A stretch of DNA of 60,797 bases. Source: Chelonobacter sp006228105 (lineage in GTDB: Bacteria > Pseudomonadota > Gammaproteobacteria > Enterobacterales > Pasteurellaceae). The DNA is taken from NCBI RefSeq assembly GCF_006228105.1, contig NZ_VDHH01000012.1, one strand, 5' to 3'. Both the position numbers and the translations under genes were made by a program. Shown one piece after another: positions 6,929 to 15,302 of the stretch; positions within the stretch are counted from its first letter, which is position 1, and each line of letters opens with the position of its first letter. Under the pieces are notes generated by a model, which was not told the DNA's origin, searched no databases, and saw only the letters and a list, made by a program, of their open reading frames with translations.

Positions 6929-8686
6929 TCAATCTGAATTATCTATTACAAATGAGTTTAGCATAGTTCTAATTTTTTCTAAATGAGAATTTTCTTTAGG
7001 AATTTTACGTAGATATCTTATCTGTATCAATAAAATAGAAGCACTATCAGTATCATCTTCTCCTATTTCTTTTTTTGTTATCTGTTCAAAAATCTTTTTA
7101 GCATCATCCCCATTTCCTATAATAGCCTTAAGATCTGTTTCTTCTTTATTTGCCTCAATAATAAATTTTTCAGGATTTTCAAAAGGAAGGTAAGAAACAT
7201 ATTTTTTTATGTTTTTTAAAAAATTACGTTGTTGTTCAATTTTTTGTTCTTTCTTAGATTTTTCATTACCATCAGTTATAAATGGTATATCAAAACCAAA
7301 TAAATCTTTAATTATAGCTTCTAATTGTGAATCAGATATATTTTGTTCGTCAGGAAATTCATCATATAGTGGTCTTTTTTGATCACCATCTAATAAAACA
7401 AATTGTTTATAATTAGCCTCTATAAAATGGTTTAGACGAAGAATAATACTATCTGCCCCACCTGGAAAGAAAGTTATTTCAAATATATTTTTAAGATCAG
7501 TTCCTTCTATTGCATATTCAACAACTTTTTTTGCTAATTTATCTTCCACATATACAGGGGTTTTATTAAAATTATGTCCAATTTTTAGAAAGGCATTTTG
7601 TTTAATTACAGTATTGTCTATATTGATTTTATGTGTAATTAAATCTTCATGAAATAATTTTATAGCTTGGTTTGGTAATTGCTTAGTAATCTCTGCTGAA
7701 TGTGTAGAGATTACAATTTGGTGATGTTTTTTCTTTGCTTCTTCATATAAAAATTGAATTAACTCTCTCTGAGCATTAGGGTGTAGTGAGACTTCCGGTT
7801 CATCCAATAAAATCAATGCATTGTTTTCTGCATTCATTATTTTATGCACTAAAGATACAACAGCAAATTCGCCACTTCCAGCATAAGCTTCAGAATAATT
7901 CAATTCTTCTGTCTTTAAATATGCAGTACCGCCTCTAGTTGCAAAAAAAGTATGTTCAATATATTTTATTGAAGCGTATTTTTTATTAAGAATTTTAGAT
8001 ATACACTCTACCTCATTCGAAGGTAATGTTACATTCTCGAAAATTCTGTCACGTCCATATAATATATGACTGGTTGATTGTTTCTCTATAGATGATTTTA
8101 AATTTTTACTTTTTGCTCTAATAAAGTCTTGCCGAGTCTTATATGCATTAGAAGGATTTATCGAATGATATAAACATCTATCAAATGCACTTAATTCAGA
8201 TCTAAAATTTATATAAACAACCTCTTTTTTAATTTTTTTCCATCTTGTGCCGGATAAATTAGTTGAATTGATTTTTTTATTTTCAACAGTTTTCATACCA
8301 AATTGGGCTTTGGGTCTATCTGTTTCCCAATAGTCAGCATTCCTATCAATTTTCTGATTATTATGCTGAAAGACTTCTGCTGACAAGCCACTTTGTTGAT
8401 CTTTATAACTATACCAGTATGACTGATAACTATTTTCTTCTGATTTATCTATTGGTGTTGTAAACCAATAGTCAGAAGGTACTTTTCCATCCACAGCGCC
8501 ATACAGTGCAACTAAAGCTGATGTTTTATTTGTACCATTTTGACCAACCAATACCGTTATAGGGTAATCAAAAGTAAGTTCTTGCAGTTTTTCAATATTT
8601 TTAAAATTCGAAAAAACAATTTTTCTAATAAAAGGCTCTATTTTTGGAGAATTAAAAATACTTTCTAAAGGATCTTTTTTTGTCAT
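6929..8686 (-). CDS. OLD/RecF-like AAA ATPase with Toprim-like C-terminus
   Basis: A 585-residue protein. Walker A is GQNGTNKTS (48-56), the signature-like GSGE is near 270, Walker B LILLDEP is at 291-297, and the switch His is in STHS (327-330). The C-terminal part has VYVEDKLAK (about 378-386) and LLDGDQ (431-436), spaced like the Glu and Asp-x-Asp of a Toprim nuclease. This is the layout of OLD and GajA-type defence nucleases. It is clearly more AT-rich than its neighbours, suggesting recent acquisition. It lies between the CI repressor and a cytosine methylase, all on one strand, so an anti-phage or restriction role in the lysogen is likely. No helicase partner is present. Confidence 0.8.
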   Translation of the reverse strand: MTKKDPLESIFNSPKIEPFIRKIVFSNFKNIEKLQELTFDYPITVLVGQNGTNKTSALVALYGAVDGKVPSDYWFTTPIDKSEENSYQSYWYSYKDQQSGLSAEVFQHNNQKIDRNADYWETDRPKAQFGMKTVENKKINSTNLSGTRWKKIKKEVVYINFRSELSAFDRCLYHSINPSNAYKTRQDFIRAKSKNLKSSIEKQSTSHILYGRDRIFENVTLPSNEVECISKILNKKYASIKYIEHTFFATRGGTAYLKTEELNYSEAYAGSGEFAVVSLVHKIMNAENNALILLDEPEVSLHPNAQRELIQFLYEEAKKKHHQIVISTHSAEITKQLPNQAIKLFHEDLITHKINIDNTVIKQNAFLKIGHNFNKTPVYVEDKLAKKVVEYAIEGTDLKNIFEITFFPGGADSIILRLNHFIEANYKQFVLLDGDQKRPLYDEFPDEQNISDSQLEAIIKDLFGFDIPFITDGNEKSKKEQKIEQQRNFLKNIKKYVSYLPFENPEKFIIEANKEETDLKAIIGNGDDAKKIFEQITKKEIGEDDTDSASILLIQIRYLRKIPKENSHLEKIRTMLNSFVIDNSD

Positions 8687-8769
8687 ATATATATCTTAGT
8701 CTTGAATATTATATTTATTCTACAAATCTACTTTACAAGGTAGCTTGCGGTGTTCAACCATTGTGCTAT

Positions 8770-9480
8770 CTACAAATCCACCATCTTCAACGGTAACGCT
8801 TTAACGAACTTCGCCAACACTCTAAATTCGCTAAATTTTTCAAATGGGACTTGGAGAGGCGGATATTTGCTGTTGTTGTCGGAAAGAATCATCATGATGT
8901 TGCCCGGTGCGCGCATTAGGCGTTTGATATACAGTGCGCCAAACTCGTCGATAAAGATGTAAACGCCTTCGCCGTCGTAGGCATTGCAGTGGGTATCCAC
9001 AAAAGCGATATCACCTTTTCCAATGGTCGGCTCCATGCTGTCGGTTGGTACGTTGATCAGGTTCATACCGCTAATGCTTTTGCGCCCGAGAATATCGACG
9101 ACGTGGTCTTGTGCGATCACGATTTCTTTAATGACTTCTGGGTAATCGTCATTGATAAAGCCATCATGCCCTGCGGCAGCCTTTACGTCCCATAACGTGA
9201 TAGACACGCTGTCAGAGTAGTTTTGCCGTATTAATGCAGGCTTGTTACTGGAATAGTCCGCCGCAGCATCATCGGACATTGAGAACCAATGTTCAGGATA
9301 GCCAGTTACTTTAGCAAGATTGGTTAAATTTTCCCCTTGTGGGGACGTCATTTTTCCAGCCTTGTTCGGTCTGAGCCATTGTTGAACGGCTTGCGGAGAA
9401 ATATTTAACTGCCTTGCCAACTCTGATCTATTCCAGCCGTTTTCAGCCAAAACCTGCTCAATTCTATTCTTTGAATTCAT
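8770..9480 (-). CDS. CI-like phage repressor (XRE HTH + S24 peptidase)
   Basis: A 236-residue repressor. The N-terminal HTH (residues 4-40, NRSELARQLNISPQAVQQW) should bind the operators next to cro. The C-terminal LexA/CI-type S24 domain has the catalytic Ser in PTDSMEP, the Lys in LYIKRL, and a candidate Ala-Gly autocleavage site in KAAAGHDG. RecA-stimulated self-cleavage on DNA damage is expected for the family. AGAGGTG precedes the ATG. It is divergent from cro, and the ATPase-methylase pair follows on the same strand. Confidence 0.92.
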   Translation of the reverse strand: MNSKNRIEQVLAENGWNRSELARQLNISPQAVQQWLRPNKAGKMTSPQGENLTNLAKVTGYPEHWFSMSDDAAADYSSNKPALIRQNYSDSVSITLWDVKAAAGHDGFINDDYPEVIKEIVIAQDHVVDILGRKSISGMNLINVPTDSMEPTIGKGDIAFVDTHCNAYDGEGVYIFIDEFGALYIKRLMRAPGNIMMILSDNNSKYPPLQVPFEKFSEFRVLAKFVKALPLKMVDL

Positions 9481-9514
9481 TTTTCACCTCTTTTTATAAA
9501 TTCTACAAGGTTAG

Positions 9515-9534
9515 CTTTAAGTTATCACTTAAAG
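9515..9534. promoter_or_regulatory. Operator-like palindrome between cI and cro
   Basis: CTTTAAG and CTTAAAG flank TTATCA, a perfect 7-bp inverted repeat. A direct repeat, AATTACTTGT (about 9535 and 9555), lies to its right. On the minus strand TTAAAG, 16 nt and TATAAA form a possible repressor promoter. Confidence 0.55.
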
Positions 9535-9540
9535 AATTAC

Positions 9541-9569
9541 TTGTTTGTGTTTTAAATTACTTGTAATAT
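9541..9569 (+). promoter_or_regulatory. Early rightward promoter (pR-like)
   Basis: TTGTTT, a 17-nt spacer and TAATAT; the -10 overlaps the palindrome ATTACTTGTAAT. AAGGAG and the cro start follow. Confidence 0.6.
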
Positions 9570-9599
9570 TGCTTTAATAATTAACAAGGAGATCCTGCA

Positions 9600-9821
9600 A
9601 TGACACCAGCAATTAGAGAAAAACTTGCTGCAACGAATAAATCTGAAATCGCACGTCAATTTGGTGTAACGCCACAGGCTGTTCAGCAATGGTTTATCAA
9701 CGGCATTCCGGCAACTAAGGTTGTTGATTTTTGCCGTTGCATTAACTGGGTTGTAACGCCCCATGAAATTGCGCCGAAACAATACCCTAATCCAACAGAC
9801 GGGTTGCCAGCTAATTCTTAA
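9600..9821 (+). CDS. Cro-like repressor
   Basis: A 73-residue HTH protein (SEIARQFGVTPQAVQQWF, residues 15-32) of the Cro/YdaS type. Its recognition-helix region resembles that of the divergent CI protein (both contain TPQAVQQW or SPQAVQQW), so both probably read the same operators. AAGGAG lies upstream. Confidence 0.85.
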   Translation: MTPAIREKLAATNKSEIARQFGVTPQAVQQWFINGIPATKVVDFCRCINWVVTPHEIAPKQYPNPTDGLPANS

Positions 9822-9869
9822 TTTACCAACCCCAGAAAAAAACAAAACCATAAAAAACGGCAAGAAATT

Positions 9870-10307
9870 ATGAAGAAAATCATTATCTCGATGATTGAGA
9901 AAGTTCCGGGCGGCAAAAGTGTGGTAGCGGGCTTTCTTGGCATGTCTGAAGCGTGCTTGAACAACCGCTTGTATCAAACCAAGGGGCAGCGGTTTACCTG
10001 CGAGGAGCTGATCGCCGTACAGCAAACATTCGGCTTGAGCGATTACACCGATGAGATTTGTCGCTTGTCCGGTGGTGTGTTTGTGCCGGTGGCGGAGTTG
10101 GACACGTTAGACAACGTGGAATTGTCGCTGTTGCAAATCCGTGAGGCGGCGGCGCGTGGGTTGTTGTTTGAAACGCTACAAACCGCACTTGAAGATGGCG
10201 AGATAAATCGAGCCGAAGAAAAAATTTTGCGGCGGCTACTGCATAGCCATTTATCGGCGACATCAAAAACGATCGAAAGCGTGATCGCACTGAACAGCAG
10301 ACAATAA
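9870..10307 (+). CDS. YmfL/CII-type regulatory protein
   Basis: A 145-residue protein matching the pattern of YmfL-like prophage regulators: MIEKVPGGKSVVAGFLGMSEACLNNRLY (residues 8-35) resembles an atypical HTH. The C-terminal part is helical and acidic. It occupies the cII position after cro, so it likely acts in the lysis-lysogeny decision. DNA targets unknown. Confidence 0.75.
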   Translation: MKKIIISMIEKVPGGKSVVAGFLGMSEACLNNRLYQTKGQRFTCEELIAVQQTFGLSDYTDEICRLSGGVFVPVAELDTLDNVELSLLQIREAAARGLLFETLQTALEDGEINRAEEKILRRLLHSHLSATSKTIESVIALNSRQ

Positions 10308-10334
10308 AAAACCACCGCGGCTACGGTGGTTAAT
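10308..10334 (+). terminator. Hairpin after the YmfL-like gene
   Basis: ACCACCG / CGGTGGT hairpin with only a weak T-tract. It may be an attenuator before the Rha-like gene. Confidence 0.4.
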
Positions 10335-10372
10335 TATCAGGTTTTATACAAAACCAATCTAGTGAGGTAATT

Positions 10373-11059
10373 ATGACCAATTTAATAAAATTTAGCAATA
10401 GTGTTTTGACGATGAGCAGTCGTGAGATTGCTTCGCTGGTGGAGTCAAACCATAACGATGTGTGCCGGAGCATTAAGCGACTGGTTGAAAAAGGTGTCAT
10501 TGGGGGGTATCAGCCAATGGCTTACACCCACCCACAGAACGCTCAGACATACTATGAATATCATCTTGTCAAACGTGACACTTATGTCGTGGTCGCTCAA
10601 CTTTGCCCGGCGTTTACTGCTCGGCTGGTAGATCGCTGGCAAGAACTGGAAAACCAACAGCGGCCGCCAACCGCACTTGCCCCTTCCCGTAAAGAACTGG
10701 CGTTGCTGGTGCTGCAGGCGGAAGAGGAAAATGAGCGGTTGCAGTTGGAAAATCAGCAGTTGAAGCCGAAAGCCGCTTTTGTCGATCATTATGTTGATGT
10801 CGGCACCACAAAATCCCTGCGGGAAACCGCAAAAATTATCAATATGCCGGAAAAGGCGATGATACAGCGGTTACTTGATGATCGTGCACTGTATCGTCAA
10901 TCCGGCAATCTCATTCCCTTCTCAGACAAGCAAAGCCGTGGTCTATTCAGTGTGAAAACCGGCACTGCTGAGCATGGACACAATTACACCCAAACTCGCG
11001 TAACCGCCAAAGGCATTCAGTGGATTGCTGATCGTTATGCGTCGGAGTTAATGTCATGA
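10373..11059 (+). CDS. Rha-type regulator with KilAC antirepressor domain
   Basis: A 228-residue protein. Residues 10-90 are a Rha domain (MSSREIASLVESNHNDVCRS, KRDTYVVVAQLCPAF). A coiled-coil-prone linker (EEENERLQLENQQLK) and a C-terminal KilAC/ANT domain follow (SLRETAKIINMPEKAMIQRL, YTQTRVTAKGIQWIADRY). Family members regulate early lytic genes or counter repressors. It is the first gene of the replication operon and overlaps the O-like gene by 4 nt (ATGA). Confidence 0.85.
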   Translation: MTNLIKFSNSVLTMSSREIASLVESNHNDVCRSIKRLVEKGVIGGYQPMAYTHPQNAQTYYEYHLVKRDTYVVVAQLCPAFTARLVDRWQELENQQRPPTALAPSRKELALLVLQAEEENERLQLENQQLKPKAAFVDHYVDVGTTKSLRETAKIINMPEKAMIQRLLDDRALYRQSGNLIPFSDKQSRGLFSVKTGTAEHGHNYTQTRVTAKGIQWIADRYASELMS

Positions 11060-12033
11060 CAAATCATTTTATCCCCAATTCATTTCAGATCCCCAATGCG
11101 TTCGTCGATCAGGTCATGGGTATGGTTTCCGGCAATGCGGTTAAATGCTATTTGCTGGTGGCGCGCAAAACAACCGGCTGGCAAAAAGAGAGCGATTTTA
11201 TTTCAATCAGCCAGTTCAAACAGGCGACACAAATTAACCGTGATAAGACTATCTATGCGATTTTGAAAGAGCTGGAAGATGTTGGCTTGATCCGCACTCG
11301 GAAAGCCAAAGGCAAGACGACAGAGTTTTATTTAGTGCGTGATATGCCGGCAGTGGAGAATGTGAGTACACCAGTGGCGGAAAGTGCCACTACTCGAAAT
11401 AAAACCAGTGGCGGAAATCGCCACCACTGCCGAAAAGCGCCACCAGTGGCAGAAAACGCCACCACACCAGTGGCGGAAAGTGCCACTACTACCAGTGGCG
11501 AAAACCGCCACACTACAAAAACAATTATAAATACAATAAATAATAACCCCCCTATAGTCCCCCCTGTGGCTGAACCTGCGGCGGAGGCGTTGGGCTATCT
11601 GAACACGGAACTGGCAATACTGGCGGCAAGCCGTGGCGAGCGCAAGCCGTCAGGATTTAAACCCACAGCACAAACCCTGTCCGCAATCGGCGCACGGCTG
11701 CAAGAATACACCGTCGAAGATTGCCGCCGTGTAGTGGATTACCTGATTGCGAAGTGGGGCAACGATCAGAAAATGGCGGATTATCTGCGCCCGAGTACAA
11801 TTTTCCGCCCGACCAACTTTGCCGAATATGTCGCCCTGTCCGATGCTTGGGACGCCAAAGGACGCCCACGCTGCCAAGACGGGTACTGGGTCTTTGCCGA
11901 CGGGCGCATGAAGCCGATGAGCAATGTACCGGATCCATTCAATCCGCCGAAAAACCGCAAGCTGGTGGTTGACCGCCGCTGGAGCCAACCACTCACCGAG
12001 GAGAGCCCTTATGCACTGTCAAACTTTGCCTGA
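11056..12033 (+). CDS. Replication protein O-like (origin binding)
   Basis: A 325-residue replisome organiser. Residues 1-95 form the phage O N-terminal winged helix (NSFQIPNAFVDQVMGMVSG, FKQATQINRDKTIYAILKEL). Residues about 105-155 are low-complexity and translate the iteron array at 11371-11513. The C-terminal region should contact the helicase loader encoded next. As in lambda, the origin lies inside the gene. The stop overlaps the start of the P-like gene. Confidence 0.85.
   Translation: MTNHFIPNSFQIPNAFVDQVMGMVSGNAVKCYLLVARKTTGWQKESDFISISQFKQATQINRDKTIYAILKELEDVGLIRTRKAKGKTTEFYLVRDMPAVENVSTPVAESATTRNKTSGGNRHHCRKAPPVAENATTPVAESATTTSGENRHTTKTIINTINNNPPIVPPVAEPAAEALGYLNTELAILAASRGERKPSGFKPTAQTLSAIGARLQEYTVEDCRRVVDYLIAKWGNDQKMADYLRPSTIFRPTNFAEYVALSDAWDAKGRPRCQDGYWVFADGRMKPMSNVPDPFNPPKNRKLVVDRRWSQPLTEESPYALSNFA
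11371..11546. other. Phage replication origin: iterons plus AT-rich tract
   Basis: Five to six copies of a palindromic unit, GTGGCGGAAA-(1-2 nt)-GCCAC with small changes, at about 11373, 11407, 11424, 11445, 11469 and 11493. An AT-rich stretch at 11511-11546 follows. An array inside gene O next to an AT-rich unwinding region is the lambdoid origin arrangement. Confidence 0.8.
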
Positions 12034-12595
12034 TCACGTTGCTGCGATGGCAGATCAACTTTTTGCGCGGTTATGCGTGTACTTCCCTGCGTGGCGCAAT
12101 GCGTTTCCGACACCGGAAGCGTTGGAACAAGCCAAGGCGATTTGGATTGATGAGCTGGTGGCGGCTGGTGTGGTGCGATTTGAGCAGATTCAGCGTGGCT
12201 TGTTGGTTGCCAAGAAGCAGCAGGGTGACTTTTTCCCAAGTCTGACCGATTTTATTGCATGGTGCGACAATGGCGGCTTGCCGACGGTGGAGGAGGTGGA
12301 GGCGGCATTTCATCGCTATTGCGGCAATCGATTAATGTTCAATAAACCGCACTTTACCCATGCCGAAAAGGTGATGTACTGGATTGTAACCGGTGTCCAC
12401 CAGCGTAAGCCGTTAGAAGTCGATTTGAAAAGGGTGATTAAAGCAGAGATTAAGAAAGTCGCAGAGAGGCTGCATAACTTGCCTGAGCCAAGAACAATGT
12501 TACCGTCGCCACCGCCGCAAAAACCATTATCTCAAGAGGAAAAATTAGATCGCCTTGCCGGAATGCGAGCGATGTTACGAGGAGCTGTGGCATGA
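12011..12595 (+). CDS. Replication protein P-like (helicase loader)
   Basis: A 194-residue protein resembling lambda P: MADQLFARLCVYFPAWRNAF (from about residue 11), then FFPSLTDFIAWCDNGGLPTVEE and a helical C-terminus. It should recruit host DnaB to the O-origin complex. The ATG at 12011 is chosen for the GAGGAG site before it; the frame upstream to 11924 overlaps gene O. Confidence 0.8.
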   Translation: MHCQTLPDHVAAMADQLFARLCVYFPAWRNAFPTPEALEQAKAIWIDELVAAGVVRFEQIQRGLLVAKKQQGDFFPSLTDFIAWCDNGGLPTVEEVEAAFHRYCGNRLMFNKPHFTHAEKVMYWIVTGVHQRKPLEVDLKRVIKAEIKKVAERLHNLPEPRTMLPSPPPQKPLSQEEKLDRLAGMRAMLRGAVA

Positions 12596-13134
12596 GTTTT
12601 GACAAAGACACTTACCGCACGCCGCTATGGTTTTTCCGTTGGCTTGAAGCTCGCTTTGCGTGGTTTCATTTTGACGGCTGCGCTAATGCACAAAATACGT
12701 TGCGTCCTGAATGGATTGGTGACGGTGGTTGTTTTCCTGATTTTTTGGCAGATGACTTAATTGAAAATTTGCTTGATGTGGTGGTGGAATATGGCGAATG
12801 CCCGTTGCGGATTTATGTTAACCCTCCATACAGCAATGTTACACCGTTTTTGAAACAGGCGAAAAAACTCTGCGATGCTGGTCATTTCGTGGTGATGTTG
12901 TTGAATAACGATAAATCAACCAAGTGGTATCAGAACCACGTTCACAACGTGGCAAGCGAGGTGATTGATATTACTGGTGGGCGGATTAACTTTATTCACC
13001 CCGTTAGTGGCGCAGAGGCAAAAGGCAACAGCAAGGGGCAAATGGTGGTGGTGTTCGATCCGACCATGGACGATTTTGTACAGCGCAGTGTGAGCTTGGA
13101 GTTGGTGAAAAGAATCGGTGGATATAAAGCATGA
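12592..13134 (+). CDS. Phage N6-adenine DNA methyltransferase
   Basis: A 180-residue member of the small phage Dam family. YRTPLWFFRWLEARF opens the fold, FDGCANAQNT follows, and the catalytic NPPY is in YVNPPYSNVTPFL (about residue 82). It methylates adenine in phage DNA by family membership; the site is unknown. It overlaps the P-like gene by 4 nt. This prophage thus encodes both an N6A and a C5 methylase. Confidence 0.9.
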   Translation: MSFDKDTYRTPLWFFRWLEARFAWFHFDGCANAQNTLRPEWIGDGGCFPDFLADDLIENLLDVVVEYGECPLRIYVNPPYSNVTPFLKQAKKLCDAGHFVVMLLNNDKSTKWYQNHVHNVASEVIDITGGRINFIHPVSGAEAKGNSKGQMVVVFDPTMDDFVQRSVSLELVKRIGGYKA

Positions 13135-13244
13135 TATTAATACTAAACTTATTTTTGTTATGCGTTCTTGCGGCTTTCGCTGTTGCGGTACTCAGTGCGC
13201 TGGTGGATTGGATCATGATGACGATGGGGTCAAACAATGACTGA
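13131..13244 (+). CDS. Small membrane peptide (37 aa)
   Basis: Its ATG overlaps the methylase stop (ATGA) and its stop overlaps the next gene. The product, starting MILILNLFLLCVLAAFAVAV, is one hydrophobic segment with a short tail. Operon packing on both sides supports translation. Function unknown. Confidence 0.6.
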   Translation: MILILNLFLLCVLAAFAVAVLSALVDWIMMTMGSNND

Positions 13245-14247
13245 TTGCCTTTTGCTTACGCCGTATGTCCAGAATGAAGTTGGCATTGCATTTGTGCGGA
13301 TGCCAAAAGACAGTGTGCACTTTTTTAAGAATCGGATCTTGATTATCCCGGCACCAGCAGAAATGGATGCGCAAAAATCCGGTTCGGTGAAGTGGCAGGG
13401 CGCTATGTCGCAGACGGCAATGTCTGCTGAAGTAGTAAAGTTTATCCGTGATCACAAAGTGCGGTTGCGTGTTGGTGGCATAGGCGGACTACAGTACTAC
13501 GTTTCGCAGATCAAGCAGTGCCAGTTGCGTGATAGTGATTATTGTCATCAGCAATTAACAGTAACGGAAATTTATGACGGTATGATCCGCACTTGCTGGT
13601 GGCATGACACTGAAATCAGAGCCGGGCGGTTTAATGTTGCTGAGGTGAAAGCGCTGGTGGCGGCAAACTGGGATAATTTTGTTGCCGGCAAAATAAAACA
13701 GCGTTTGGCAAAAGCAGCTACGCATACACTGACATTTGCTGATATTACGCTGTGGGCCATTCTGGAGCGTGTGACCGCACTTTTGCCGGAAGCTGGATTA
13801 AGGCATTTGTTACACCTGCCGCCGCAAGTGGATCTTGGCAAAGAAAGCACTATCGGTTTTGAAACCTATCCACATGACGATATTCAAAAACTAGCCAAGC
13901 CAATTGTCGAGCTGGTGGCAGACGGCGACCCACCAGCGCAATATATGCTCAAACCAAAGCCGCTGTATTTTCGTAGCGAGAAATGGTTGCGTTGGGTGAA
14001 ATCTCAGCCTTGTGTCTGCTGCGGGCAGCAAGCGGACGACCCACACCATTTAATCGGGCAAGGCAGCGGTATTATGGGTGGGAAAGCAGACGATTTGGAC
14101 GTGATCCCTTTATGTCGGCAACATCACGATGAACTGCACCGCGATCCGCAAGCGTTTGAAGTGCGGTACGGCAGCCAAAAAGAACTTTGGCACGACTTCT
14201 TTATTCATTCGATCAAAATTGGGGCGGTGGCGGAATGGAAGAAATAA
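13237..14247 (+). CDS. DUF968-type phage protein with HNH-like motif
   Basis: A 336-residue protein typical of phage recombination/replication modules. Residues about 265-320 carry a zinc-binding HNH-like motif: CVCCG, then DDPHHLIGQGSG, then PLCRQHHDELH. The N-terminal 250 residues belong to no fold I recognise. It lies just before rusA and overlaps it. The HNH motif suggests a structure-specific or non-specific nuclease, but activity is not known to me. Confidence 0.75.
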   Translation: MTDCLLLTPYVQNEVGIAFVRMPKDSVHFFKNRILIIPAPAEMDAQKSGSVKWQGAMSQTAMSAEVVKFIRDHKVRLRVGGIGGLQYYVSQIKQCQLRDSDYCHQQLTVTEIYDGMIRTCWWHDTEIRAGRFNVAEVKALVAANWDNFVAGKIKQRLAKAATHTLTFADITLWAILERVTALLPEAGLRHLLHLPPQVDLGKESTIGFETYPHDDIQKLAKPIVELVADGDPPAQYMLKPKPLYFRSEKWLRWVKSQPCVCCGQQADDPHHLIGQGSGIMGGKADDLDVIPLCRQHHDELHRDPQAFEVRYGSQKELWHDFFIHSIKIGAVAEWKK

Positions 14248-14618
14248 TTTTAGAACTGCCGTTTCCACCGTCAGTGAACACCTATTGGCGGCACGTTGGC
14301 AATAAAACCTTGATCAGTGAGAAAGGGCGGAAATATGCGAGTGAGGTTGCGTGGCTGGTCCGTCGGTCACGCCGATTTCCGGCGAATAAAAAAGCCAAAA
14401 TAGTGATCGAAGTCTATCCCCCTGATAAACGCAAGCGGGACGTAGACAACTTGCTGAAAGCCCCGTTGGATGCACTTGTTAAAGCTGGTGTTCTGGTGGA
14501 TGACGGTATTATTGATGATTTACATATTATTCGTTTTCCGAGCATTAAAGGTGGAAAACTGGTTGTTTATATTTCGGAGTTAAAAATATGTTGCAGTACA
14601 ATATCAAACAAATCTTAA
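14235..14618 (+). CDS. rusA: RusA-like Holliday junction resolvase
   Basis: A 127-residue endodeoxyribonuclease. LPFPPSVNTYWRH near the N-terminus and KRDVDNLLKAPLDAL with paired acidic residues are the RusA hallmarks; DDGIIDDL supplies further Asp residues. It would cut recombination intermediates before packaging. ATG 14235 lies inside the end of the previous gene; an in-frame start at 14187 is less typical for the family. Confidence 0.9.
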   Translation: MEEIILELPFPPSVNTYWRHVGNKTLISEKGRKYASEVAWLVRRSRRFPANKKAKIVIEVYPPDKRKRDVDNLLKAPLDALVKAGVLVDDGIIDDLHIIRFPSIKGGKLVVYISELKICCSTISNKS

Positions 14619-14956
14619 AATTATGGGGACACTTGTCCACGCCACGTTTAGGCACGGAATATCCGGCTTTTTCGTTGGGCATCAGTGGCGCAGAACCGGT
14701 CAAGAAATACAGCGTGCTTGAACTGACCGACGAATCGTACATGGTGATTGAAAAGGTGGTGCTGAGCCTGCGCAAGGTGAATAAGGTTTGGTATGAGATG
14801 TTGCTCGGGCAATATGTTTGCCGCGCGGACGAAGCCGATCTCCTCGCCTACTTCAACACCAGCCGCACTACGTTTTACCGCGAACTAGGACAAGCCGAAG
14901 CCTATATCTTAGGCGGCATTGTCAATAGCTCAATTGAGGTGGTGTTTTATGCGTAA
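14588..14956 (+). CDS. Antitermination protein Q-like
   Basis: A 122-residue protein of the phage Q type. It contains LLGQYVCRADEADLLAYFNT followed by SRTTFYRELGQAEAYILGG, an HTH-like sigma-region-4 look-alike. It overlaps rusA by 31 nt and is the last gene before the late region apart from accessory genes. It should let RNA polymerase read through terminators into lysis and structural genes. Confidence 0.8.
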   Translation: MLQYNIKQILKLWGHLSTPRLGTEYPAFSLGISGAEPVKKYSVLELTDESYMVIEKVVLSLRKVNKVWYEMLLGQYVCRADEADLLAYFNTSRTTFYRELGQAEAYILGGIVNSSIEVVFYA

Positions 14957-14961
14957 TAATA

Positions 14962-14990
14962 AAAACCTGCCTTGGCAGCAGGTTTCTATA
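14962..14990. terminator. Bidirectional terminator between Q and the toxin-antitoxin pair
   Basis: AAACCTGC / GCAGGTTT hairpin with A's and T's on its flanks; the genes on both sides converge on it. Confidence 0.65.
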
Positions 14991-14992
14991 AG

Positions 14993-15301
14993 TTAGATGT
15001 GGAAAATATGGCTATTGCCGGTCGGCATTTCAACCGCAAGGCTGAGTTTGCCGCCCATCGTTTCAACATAGCGTTTTAGGGTGGAGAGTTTTAATTCATT
15101 ACCACGTTGTTCGATTTGAGCAACCGCAGGTTGAGAAATGCCAAGTGCTTGCGCTAAGTCCTTTTGAGATAGCTCAAGTTCTTCTCGCAGTCGGGATAAT
15201 CCCATCTCAAGGATGAGTTCTTGTGTTTTTTCTTGAATACGTTGTTGTGATTCGGGAGATTGTTTTGCAATTAAGTCATCCAATGTCGTGTATCTTTTCA
15301 T
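14993..15301 (-). CDS. HigA-like antitoxin (XRE family)
   Basis: A 102-residue protein with a central HTH (LSQKDLAQALGISQPAVAQIE, residues about 47-67) and a C-terminal toxin-binding tail ending in YVETMGGKLSLAVEMP. The gene starts one base after the toxin stop. Toxin-first order is typical of HigBA. It normally neutralises HigB and represses the operon. Confidence 0.85.
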   Translation of the reverse strand: MKRYTTLDDLIAKQSPESQQRIQEKTQELILEMGLSRLREELELSQKDLAQALGISQPAVAQIEQRGNELKLSTLKRYVETMGGKLSLAVEMPTGNSHIFHI

Positions 15302-15302
15302 T

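Noticed and set aside
9552..10025. Minus-strand open frame across cro and the YmfL-like gene
   Set aside because: Shadow of two well-supported genes on the other strand; no motif.
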